Assembly (NCBI GenBank): GCA_026387915.1
Contig: JAPLKS010000022.1
Location: 186,001 to 250,000, forward strand
Source of the DNA: Gemmatimonadota bacterium
GTDB taxonomy: Bacteria > Gemmatimonadota > Gemmatimonadetes > Gemmatimonadales > Gemmatimonadaceae
Length of the DNA stretch: 64,000 bases
Direction of reading: 5' to 3'
In this document: positions 53,122-60,352 of the stretch, piece by piece
Numbering within the stretch: position 1 is the first letter of the stretch
Layout: every line of letters starts with the position of its first letter
Program-made: the position numbers and the translations under genes
Notes under the pieces: model-generated
Seen by the model: only the letters and a program-made list of their open reading frames with translations
Databases searched by the model: none
What the model was told of the DNA's origin: nothing

Positions 53122-56100
53122 ATGACTTTGCTCCTCACTGCGGTCTTTATTCTCTCCGGCGCCGCTGGACTGATCTATGAGTCCATCTGGAGCCGGTATC
53201 TAAGTCTGCTGGTCGGTCACAGCGCGTACGCGCAGGTGATCGTGCTCGTCATCTACCTCGGTGGCATGTCGGCCGGCGCCGCGCTCGCCGCGCGGTGGTC
53301 GTCACGCATTCGCGAACCGTTGCTCGGGTACGCGATCGCCGAAATTGTGGTCGGAACCCTCGGGCTCTTTTTTCACGATGCCTTTCGCGCGGTCAGCGCC
53401 TTTGCATATGCGTCGCTCTTTCCGGCGCTCGCGGGCGGTGTCACACTGGTCGTCGCTAAATGGACCCTTGCTGGATTATTGATTCTCCCGCAGTCGCTCT
53501 TGCTTGGCACCACTTTTCCGTTGATGAGCGCAGGGTTGTTGCGCCGCGTGTCGTCGGACGGACGGACGAACAGCGGGCGCACGCTCTCTTTGCTCTACTT
53601 TGCGAATTCGATTGGCGCGGCCGCCGGTGTCCTGATCGCTGGTTTCTATCTCATCCGCGCCGTGGGACTGCCGGGCACGCTGTTGGTCGCGGCCGTCGCG
53701 AATCTAACATGCGGTTTCACGGTGTTTGCGGCAGTGCGACTCCGTCAGGAAGCCGAAGCGCCATTGGTGACCGACGCGCCGCCGAGCGACCCGCCGCCGC
53801 TGCCAACGAGGCCCAGCATTGAGGTCGCCTCGGAAAGTGCGGACATCGGCGCACCCGCCGCGCGCTCGTCGGTCGCGCCCAGCGACACCACCGACCTGCC
53901 CACGCTCTGGCGCGTGATGCTCATTGTCGCGGCCGGCACGGCGCTCTCGAGCTTCATGTACGAGATCGCTTGGGTCCGGATGCTCTCGCTCGTGCTTGGC
54001 AGCGCCACGCACTCGTTCGAGTTGATGCTCTCGGCATTTATTCTTGGACTGTCGCTCGGCGCGTTCTGGGTGCGCACGCGCGCTGATCGCTTTCGCGATC
54101 CCCTGCGTGCGCTCGGCGTCACGCAGTGGTGGATGGGCGCACTCGCCATTCTCACGCTCGCAGCATTCCTGGCGTCGTTCCACTGGATGGCCACGCTTAT
54201 TTCGGCGCTCGACCGGAATGCCGATGGATATCGCTTCTTTACCTTTGCCAAATACGCGATTGCGTTGGCGGTGATGCTCCCCGCCACGTTCTGCGCTGGC
54301 ATTACCCTGCCGCTCATCACGCGCATGCTGCTCGCGGCTGGGAGCGGTGAGAAGGCCATTGGGGCAGTCTACAGCGTCAACACGCTTGGCTCTATTGTCG
54401 GAGCCGGGCTCGCGTCGCTCGTGCTCATGCCTTGGCTTGGGTTGAAAGTGTTGCTCGTCAGTGGCGGCGTGATTGACATGGCGCTCGGCGTGTGGCTCCT
54501 CTGGCGTGTTGGACGCGTGCATCAGCCCACGCGCCGGCTCACCACGGTGGCGATCGGCGCCAGCGCCTTGGTGCTACTGTACGCGGTATTCAGTGTGCCA
54601 TTCGACCGCGGGGTGTTGATTAGCGGTGTGTTTCGCTACGGTCGCGTGCCGGCCGTGGGCAGTGTGCGTCTTGTGTTCTATAAGGATGGACGCACCGCCA
54701 CCGTGAGCGTGCGCAAGGCCGAAGACGGAGGCTACTCGCTAGCGACGAATGGCAAGCCCGACGCCTCATTGTCACCAACCTGGTTCTCCACCGATACCGG
54801 CGTTGTGGTCCGAGAGCTCGACGGTGACGAGTCCACGCAGATTCTCTTGCCGATGATCACGCTGGCGCACGCTCCGAAGGCGGCACGTGCTGCCGTCATT
54901 GGAAACGGATCTGGCATGTCGTCGCATCTCCTGCTCGGAAGTCCTGCGCTTCAGAAGCTGGTGACGATTGACATTGAGCCGGAGATGATTCGCGCATCCA
55001 AGACGTTTTATCCGGTCAACAAACGCAACTTCGACGATCCGCGCTCTTCGTTTGTACATGATGACGCCAAGAGTTACTTCGCGGCGACCAATCAAAAGTT
55101 CGACCTCATTCTCTCTGAGCCATCCAACCCTTGGGTGAGCGGCGTGAGCGGGCTGTTCACGGACGAGTTCTATCAGCGTATTCGAGGGTACCTCACACCC
55201 AAAGGGGTGTTTGGGCAGTGGCTGCACCTCTATGAGATTGACGATGCGCTGGTACTCAGCGTGATCAAGGCCGTGCACCGCAACTTCAAGTCATACCAGA
55301 TTTTCCTCACGGCCGACGTCGACATTCTGATTGTCGCTTCTAACGAAGAACAGCTTCCCACACCGGATTGGTCGGTGATGGAGCTACCGGATATTCAGCG
55401 CGACCTGCGACACTTCCGGCGGATTGAACCCAGCGCGCTCGACGCGCTTCGCCTCGCCTCGCGCGATGTCCTTGATCCGCTTATCGGCGATGGATCGGGC
55501 GCCAACAGTGACTTCTATCCTACGCTCGATCTCGGCACCGAACTCTCGCGCTACATGAAACTGTACGCGACTGGCTTTAGCGGGCTCGCTGATGTGCGGC
55601 TCGATGTGGGAAGCGCCCTCACGGGACGCCGACTGCTCCCCACGCGGGAGCGGGAGCCGTCGGTGAATATTTCGCGCGTGAATGCACTCGCCAGCGGTCA
55701 GCGGCTGCGCACCGAACTCTTTCCACCGGGCGCCGTGGCTGGCGACAAGGGATCGTTCCGCTTGGCGGTCACGCAGCAGCAAACGCTAGTGGACCTGATG
55801 TCGATGGGGCACGCGCCGGCAGACTGGCAGCTGTTCTTTAAGCTCGCCGAGGATGTTGAGGCCGATCGCCATGGTGGGACGCAGGGGTGGGTGGATGAAC
55901 CCTTTCATGCGAGCGTGTTGCGATTCTTTGAGACGCAGCACGCCCCAGATGATGCGATTGCCGCTTGGCGTTTCTTGCACGCGGTTGCCGCGTATCAGTG
56001 GCAGGCGGCCGCGGCGGAAATTGACGCGCTCGCTGACGCGCGGGTGAATGTGCGAAAGTGGCTCGACGACGACCTCCTGCGCGATGGTGCCGTGATTGCG

Positions 56101-56259
56101 TTGCTCAAAACGGGGCAGCCCGCCAAGGCGCGCGCCACGTTCGACCGGCTCGACGAGTTTACCTCGCGCAAGGATACTGACCTCCGTGTGCGACTGCTTC
56201 GCGCTTGGGTAGACGCCGCGGTAAAGAAGAGTGCCCCCTCACGGAGTTCAAACGAATGA
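53122..56259 (+). CDS. Fused multi-helix membrane protein and spermidine synthase-like domain
   Basis: 1045 aa. Residues about 1-225 and 300-520 hold two groups of transmembrane helices, separated by a Pro/Ser-rich loop (about 210-265). The second half carries a spermine/spermidine-synthase Rossmann domain: AAVIGNGSGMSSHLLL, VTIDIEPEM (acidic ribose-binding residue) and FDLILSEPSNPWVSGV. A C-terminal helical domain of 250 residues follows. Such fusions are common in bacteria and of unproven function; polyamine synthesis or aminopropyl transfer is possible but the acceptor-side Asp set is not certain. ATG 53122 is chosen because the first helix starts there. It overlaps the next gene by ATGA. 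Confidence 0.82.
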   Translation: MTLLLTAVFILSGAAGLIYESIWSRYLSLLVGHSAYAQVIVLVIYLGGMSAGAALAARWSSRIREPLLGYAIAEIVVGTLGLFFHDAFRAVSAFAYASLFPALAGGVTLVVAKWTLAGLLILPQSLLLGTTFPLMSAGLLRRVSSDGRTNSGRTLSLLYFANSIGAAAGVLIAGFYLIRAVGLPGTLLVAAVANLTCGFTVFAAVRLRQEAEAPLVTDAPPSDPPPLPTRPSIEVASESADIGAPAARSSVAPSDTTDLPTLWRVMLIVAAGTALSSFMYEIAWVRMLSLVLGSATHSFELMLSAFILGLSLGAFWVRTRADRFRDPLRALGVTQWWMGALAILTLAAFLASFHWMATLISALDRNADGYRFFTFAKYAIALAVMLPATFCAGITLPLITRMLLAAGSGEKAIGAVYSVNTLGSIVGAGLASLVLMPWLGLKVLLVSGGVIDMALGVWLLWRVGRVHQPTRRLTTVAIGASALVLLYAVFSVPFDRGVLISGVFRYGRVPAVGSVRLVFYKDGRTATVSVRKAEDGGYSLATNGKPDASLSPTWFSTDTGVVVRELDGDESTQILLPMITLAHAPKAARAAVIGNGSGMSSHLLLGSPALQKLVTIDIEPEMIRASKTFYPVNKRNFDDPRSSFVHDDAKSYFAATNQKFDLILSEPSNPWVSGVSGLFTDEFYQRIRGYLTPKGVFGQWLHLYEIDDALVLSVIKAVHRNFKSYQIFLTADVDILIVASNEEQLPTPDWSVMELPDIQRDLRHFRRIEPSALDALRLASRDVLDPLIGDGSGANSDFYPTLDLGTELSRYMKLYATGFSGLADVRLDVGSALTGRRLLPTREREPSVNISRVNALASGQRLRTELFPPGAVAGDKGSFRLAVTQQQTLVDLMSMGHAPADWQLFFKLAEDVEADRHGGTQGWVDEPFHASVLRFFETQHAPDDAIAAWRFLHAVAAYQWQAAAAEIDALADARVNVRKWLDDDLLRDGAVIALLKTGQPAKARATFDRLDEFTSRKDTDLRVRLLRAWVDAAVKKSAPSRSSNE

Positions 56260-57824
56260 ACCGTTCTTCGCGCGCGCACGTGCGTCGTGCTCTCATGGCT
56301 GCGATATCGCTTGTGATTGGCACGCGAGCCCTCTCCGCACAGGCTCGCCCGTTGACGGCAAACGATTCCGCGCTTGTCGGTCGCATTCTGCTCGCTGAGG
56401 ATCGCCGCGACTCACTCAGCTCGGCGATTGCAGAGGGCGCGGCGCACGCGGATGCACGCATTCAACTGGTGAGCCGACGCGCGGCGGCCCGTACGCGCGA
56501 TGCCCGCTTTGCCGCGCGAGATTCGCTTCCGGCTGTGAGCGCACCGCCGGTGTACGCCGATGCCGCGTGGCGGATTCGTTACCGCGCGCTTTCTGCGAAG
56601 AGCGAGTGCGCGTCCTTGCGTACCGCGCTCAGCGACAGTGTGTGGCACGTACGCCTCCGCGCCGCCGATTTATTGACGGCTACTTGTGCGTCTGATTCGG
56701 TGGCGGTGCGCATCGTAAAGGAATGGGCCGATCCCGTTCGGCTGGGCGCGTCATTTCCGACGCTCCCCGGCGGTGCGTCCTGGCACCCCGCCGCACACGC
56801 GGTGGTCGCGCTCGCACGACTCGCGCCAGGTGATGCACGCACGCTGCTACCGGCATTCACCAAACGTGCGTCCCCTGCGCTCCGCGCGTACGCCGCGCGC
56901 GCTGCCACGGAGCTGGCCGATACCGCGATGCTCCGCCGGTTCGCCGCTGATGCCAATGATAATGTGAAGGAAGTCGCCATTGATGGACTCGCCAAAATCG
57001 CCGGGCACGCAGCTGACGATGTCGTGCTCCGTGCGCTCTCGGCGCGCGGGTATCAGGCCGTGCGCGCAGCGGCACGCGCGCTGAAGGGTTCGCCGCGCGG
57101 CGGCGATGTCCTACAGGCTTCGCTCACCGCTGCCACGCGACTGCGCACCGACTCCAGCGAAACGTCGCGCGATGCACGCGTCGCACTCCTCGAACGGATT
57201 AGTGAGTTTGCCCACGGCGCCGATACAGCCCGCGTCGCGGCGCTTGCCACCGACTTCGATTGCGTTGTCGCAAAATCGGCGGCGACGATCGCCACGTCGC
57301 TGGGCACCAACACGACCGCACACTGCACGCCGCTCGCCGTCACGCTGCCGACTGACGCCGTGGCGCTCGCGCTCGGCGCCAATTATTCATTGCGTGTTGT
57401 GCTGGCAAATGGTGGAGCTTTTACCGTCCGACTCCGCGGCGATGTGGCGCCGCTCATGGCCGCGCGCATTCTCGCACTCGCCAAGAGCGGCTGGTACCGC
57501 AATCGCACCTGGTATCGCGTCGAGCCGGATTTTGTGATTCAGGGCGGCGGGCCCGGATCAAACGAGTACGTGGGTCACCCGCGCTTCATGCGCGACGAAC
57601 TCGGCGCCATTCCGCACGTACGGGGCACGGTGGGGATGAGCACGCGCGGCCACGATACGGGCGATGCGCAGTGGTTCGTGAACCTCAAAGACAACCTGCG
57701 GCTCGGGCGGGACTACACGGTGTTCGCGGAGGTCACCGAGGGAATCGAGGTCGTGGACGCGATTCTCGAGGGTGAGGTTATCGCGCGGATTGACGTGGTG
57801 GGGGCAACGGCGCGTAGACGGTAG
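56256..57824 (+). CDS. Secreted HEAT-repeat protein with C-terminal cyclophilin-type peptidyl-prolyl isomerase
   Basis: 522 aa. ATG 56256 overlaps the previous stop (ATGA), with GGAG nine nt upstream. A signal peptide (ending LSAQA) is followed by HEAT-like helical repeats (about 60-350, e.g. ALRAYAARAATELADTAML and NVKEVAIDGLAKIAG). The last 150 residues are a cyclophilin: WYRVEPDFVIQGGGP holds the catalytic Arg, then GTVGMSTRG and AQWFVNL. It would assist periplasmic protein folding; the HEAT part may hold clients. A hairpin covers its 3' end. Confidence 0.87.
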   Translation: MNRSSRAHVRRALMAAISLVIGTRALSAQARPLTANDSALVGRILLAEDRRDSLSSAIAEGAAHADARIQLVSRRAAARTRDARFAARDSLPAVSAPPVYADAAWRIRYRALSAKSECASLRTALSDSVWHVRLRAADLLTATCASDSVAVRIVKEWADPVRLGASFPTLPGGASWHPAAHAVVALARLAPGDARTLLPAFTKRASPALRAYAARAATELADTAMLRRFAADANDNVKEVAIDGLAKIAGHAADDVVLRALSARGYQAVRAAARALKGSPRGGDVLQASLTAATRLRTDSSETSRDARVALLERISEFAHGADTARVAALATDFDCVVAKSAATIATSLGTNTTAHCTPLAVTLPTDAVALALGANYSLRVVLANGGAFTVRLRGDVAPLMAARILALAKSGWYRNRTWYRVEPDFVIQGGGPGSNEYVGHPRFMRDELGAIPHVRGTVGMSTRGHDTGDAQWFVNLKDNLRLGRDYTVFAEVTEGIEVVDAILEGEVIARIDVVGATARRR

Positions 57825-57850
57825 GCGGTTCTACTTGAACCGTCTACCGT
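57818..57850. terminator. Bidirectional hairpin over two convergent stop codons
   Basis: ACGGTAG and CGGTTC pair with GAACCG and CTACCGT, 13 bp plus one G-T pair and a 5-nt loop. It contains the last bases of the cyclophilin gene and of the lyase gene on the other strand, 19 bp apart. Confidence 0.65.
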
Positions 57851-59049
57851 GCACTGCCTACTTGCAGTAGCAGCTCCGCCGCCTCGAGCGCCGCGCTCAA
57901 ATCCGTCCACAATGCCGAAGGATCTTCAAGCCCCACGCTGAGCCGCAGCATGCCGGGAGTGACGCCCCCTTCTGCTTGGCCTTCCGCGTTCACTACACGG
58001 TGCGTGAGTCCAGCCGGATGTTGAATCAACGAGTCCGCTGATCCAAGGCTCACCGCCGGCGTGATCACCTTCACGGCGCGCATCACTTCCGCGGCCGCGT
58101 CAAATCCTCCGGCCATCTCAAAGGCGATCATCGTACCCGGCCCGCGCATTTGACGGCCGATGAGATGACGCGGATCGTTGCCAGGGAGCGACGGGAAGAA
58201 CACGCGCGAAATCGAAGGGTGCGCCGCCAGTAGATCGGCGAGCGTCACCGCGCCTGCCTGCATCGCGCGCACGCGCACCGGCAAGGTCTGGAGTCCACGA
58301 TGCAGCAAGTAGGCGGCGAGCGGATGCAACACCGCCCCCGTCAGAATGCGTACCACACGCAACTGCTTCGCCCATTCCTCGGTGCACGCAATGACGCCGG
58401 CCATCACGTCGCCGTGCCCGCCAATGAATTTGGTGGCGCTGTGGAGCGACATCACCGCGCCATGCGCGAGCGGTTGCTGCAGCACCGGCGTGGCAAAGGT
58501 CGAGTCGACGAGCACGGGCACACGCCCCGCCTGTTGCGCAATATCGGCAATGTCGAGCAGTTCAATGGTCGGATTCGCCGGCGTTTCAATCACGACGAGC
58601 GCCGTATCGGCGCGCACATGATCACGCACGGTGCTCGCGGTGGCCCAGCTGACATCGAGATGCAACAGGCCGCTCGCGAGGAGATGGTCGGTGCCACCGT
58701 AGAGCGGACGCACCGCGACGATGTGCCGCTTGCCCGTCATCGTGGCAGCGAGCAGCGCAGCGGTGACCGCCGCCATCCCCGATCCAAAGCTCACCGCATC
58801 GTCGGCCTGCTCGAGCTGCGCAAAGGCGCGCTCAAAGCGGTCCACCGTGGGGTTGGCGAGGCGCGCGTAGATGTTGTTGCTCTCAGGACGCTCGCCACGG
58901 AGCATCGCGTCGATATTGGCGGTGCCTTCGGCCAGCTCCGGAATCGGATAGGTCGTCGAGAGATCGAGCGGGGCGGCATGCACCCCCATCGCGCGGAAAT
59001 CTTCGCGTCCGGCGTGCACGGCAAGCGTATCGATATCTTGATATTTCAT
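57844..59049 (-). CDS. Cys/Met-metabolism PLP enzyme (cystathionine gamma-synthase/lyase or methionine gamma-lyase type)
   Basis: 401 aa from ATG 59049 with AGGA six nt upstream. K207 in SLHSATKFIGGHGD is the PLP lysine; D182 in LVDSTFATP, Y61-A-R63 and SGMAAVTAAL bind the cofactor. Length and motifs are standard for the family. Which reaction (gamma-synthase, gamma-lyase, beta-lyase) cannot be read from motifs. A divergent Lrp-type regulator starts 82 bp away; such pairs usually mean control of this lyase by an amino acid such as methionine or cysteine. Confidence 0.92.
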   Translation of the reverse strand: MKYQDIDTLAVHAGREDFRAMGVHAAPLDLSTTYPIPELAEGTANIDAMLRGERPESNNIYARLANPTVDRFERAFAQLEQADDAVSFGSGMAAVTAALLAATMTGKRHIVAVRPLYGGTDHLLASGLLHLDVSWATASTVRDHVRADTALVVIETPANPTIELLDIADIAQQAGRVPVLVDSTFATPVLQQPLAHGAVMSLHSATKFIGGHGDVMAGVIACTEEWAKQLRVVRILTGAVLHPLAAYLLHRGLQTLPVRVRAMQAGAVTLADLLAAHPSISRVFFPSLPGNDPRHLIGRQMRGPGTMIAFEMAGGFDAAAEVMRAVKVITPAVSLGSADSLIQHPAGLTHRVVNAEGQAEGGVTPGMLRLSVGLEDPSALWTDLSAALEAAELLLQVGSAR

Positions 59050-59068
59050 CGAATCCTGTCCGGTTAGG

Positions 59069-59098
59069 TTGCTATATACAGTATCTCCTTCGTATAGT
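59069..59098 (+). promoter_or_regulatory. Promoter for the Lrp-type regulator
   Basis: TTGCTA (59069-59074) and TATAGT (59093-59098) stand 18 bp apart. Transcription would start about 27 nt before ATG 59132. It overlaps the divergent promoter below, so bound Lrp would affect both. Confidence 0.5.
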
Positions 59099-59109
59099 TG
59101 TTCTGTCAA
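59080..59109 (-). promoter_or_regulatory. Promoter for the Cys/Met lyase gene
   Basis: On the minus strand a perfect TTGACA (59109-59104) and GATACT (59085-59080) stand 18 bp apart, 30 bp before the lyase start codon at 59049. Confidence 0.5.
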
Positions 59110-59131
59110 ACGAATGTTTTTCGGAGCAGAC

Positions 59132-59599
59132 ATGGCAATAGACACCCTCGACCGAATCGATCGCGAGATACTCGCCGCCCTGGCGAATAATGCTCGGCTC
59201 TCCAACAAAGAGCTCGCCGCGCAGGTGGGGTTGGCCCCCTCCAGCTGCCACGAACGGGTGAAACGCCTGCTCCAGTCGGGAGTGCTGCGCGGCTTTCACG
59301 CCGACATCGACCCCGCCGCGCTCGGCGTGAACCTGCAGGCCATGATCTCGGTGCGGATGCGCACGCACTCGCGAGAGAACTACGATCACTTCCGCGCGTA
59401 TGTACTCGCGCTGCCGGAAGTGGCGGCCGTGTATCACACCTCAGGCGAGAATGACTTTCTCGTGCATGTGCTGGTGCGCGACGCCGAGCATTTGAAAAAC
59501 TTCGCGATTGACGCGATCATCACGCGGCCTGAGGTTGGGCACATTGAGACCGGGTTGATCTTTGAGCACGTGAGGGCGTGGAAAGGGTCCTACACCTGA
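59132..59599 (+). CDS. Lrp/AsnC-family transcriptional regulator
   Basis: 155 aa from ATG 59132 with CGGAG seven nt upstream. The start LDRIDREILAALANNARLSNKELA and the following LAPSSCHERVKRL form the winged-helix DNA-binding part. The C-terminal RAM domain (about 70-150) binds an amino acid and drives oligomer formation; HTSGENDFLVHVLV is its core. Divergent from the Cys/Met lyase, which is its probable target. Confidence 0.93.
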   Translation: MAIDTLDRIDREILAALANNARLSNKELAAQVGLAPSSCHERVKRLLQSGVLRGFHADIDPAALGVNLQAMISVRMRTHSRENYDHFRAYVLALPEVAAVYHTSGENDFLVHVLVRDAEHLKNFAIDAIITRPEVGHIETGLIFEHVRAWKGSYT

Positions 59600-59616
59600 G
59601 GCGTGCTCTGTCGTCA

Positions 59617-59677
59617 GTCGGATGCGATTATCGATTATCCGTTAACGGTTATCGGTTAACGGATAACCGCATACGAC
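59617..59677. repeat. Large imperfect palindrome between convergent genes
   Basis: A perfect 12-bp inverted repeat TTATCCGTTAAC (59635-59646 and 59655-59666, 8-nt loop) sits inside an outer pair GTCGGATGCG/CGCATACGAC (one mismatch). The AT-rich GTTAACGG units differ in base use from their surroundings. It may act as bidirectional terminator for the Lrp and selenoprotein genes, or be a dispersed REP-like element. Confidence 0.6.
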
Positions 59678-59686
59678 CTACATCCT

Positions 59687-60253
59687 TTATCTCCCCACCC
59701 CCAGTGCATCCGCCATCCGATTGATGTAGTTGAACCACGACGCAATCATCGTGATCTGCAGGATGCCGGTATCATCAAAGCCGTGCGCGCGCAAACCATC
59801 CAGCGTCGCCGGCGACACCCGCGTGGCGTCGACGGTGATCTCCACTGCGTACGCGAGCATCGCCCGCTCTTTGTCGCTCATGGGCGCCGTCTGCCATTCG
59901 CCGCGCAGTAGCGCGTCGGGAAGCGTGTCGTCCTGTACCACCATACGCAGAAACTCTGCGTGCGATTCCATTCAATACCGGCAGTTGTTCGTGACGGAGA
60001 CTACCGTCGCAATCATCTCATGATGCCGGCGTTCGAGTGGGAGTTCGGGCGCCATGGCGGCGCCGAATGTCGAGAAGGCGTGCTGCAACGCGGCCGGAAT
60101 CAGGCTGTGCGACGCCAGAATCTTTTCTTCCGCGGGCACGCTGGGCTGCGTCCCCTGCCCATACTCCTTGGGGTAGAGCTTGGCCTGGGCCAGAAAGGCA
60201 TCGCGCAACGGGCCGGGGGTCGCCATTGGGTCGAACGTCTTGATCCAAGTCAT
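59687..60253 (-). CDS. AhpD-like/carboxymuconolactone-decarboxylase-family selenoprotein (in-frame TGA = Sec94)
   Basis: 188 aa if TGA 59974-59972 is read as selenocysteine. The two halves are in one frame: MTWIKTFDP... to NNCRY, then TGA, then MESHAEFLR to the end. AhpD/CMD proteins carry E-x11-C-x2-C-x3-H; here E79, C91, U94 and H98 keep exactly that spacing (E118, C130, C133, H137 in mycobacterial AhpD). Thus Sec replaces the catalytic Cys. A hairpin suited as bacterial SECIS follows the TGA. The full length is normal for the peroxidase-related branch. The product would reduce peroxides with a thiol partner. A Cys-to-stop mutation is the rival explanation, but decay elsewhere is not seen. 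The gene is divergent from the gamma-glutamyltransferase gene, 99 bp away. Confidence 0.8.
59945..59971 (-). promoter_or_regulatory. Candidate bacterial SECIS element after the TGA
   Basis: In the mRNA, 10 nt after the UGA, ACGCAGA pairs with UCUGCGU around a GUU loop (7-bp stem). The loop starts 17 nt after the codon triplet and its first base is G, as in the known bSECIS consensus (loop 3-14 nt, G among its first two bases, 16-37 nt from the UGA). It lies inside the coding region, as bacterial SECIS elements do. Confidence 0.7.
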
Positions 60254-60352
60254 AACCCCAACGGTACCGCCGCGACGGCGGCATCGCCAGCGAACCACTG
60301 CCCCGCGCCGTATTTTTTCGACATCCTCTTCATTAGATAGCCGGAGCTCGCC

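Noticed and set aside
59687-59971. Separate 94-aa gene starting at the ATG just after the TGA
   Set aside because: Alone it would lack the first Cys and Glu of the relay and half the fold. The frame is continuous with the upstream part, so recoding explains both halves better.
59972-60253. Pseudogene by nonsense mutation
   Set aside because: Not excluded, but there are no frameshifts or other stops, the stop is exactly at the catalytic Cys, and a SECIS-like hairpin follows.
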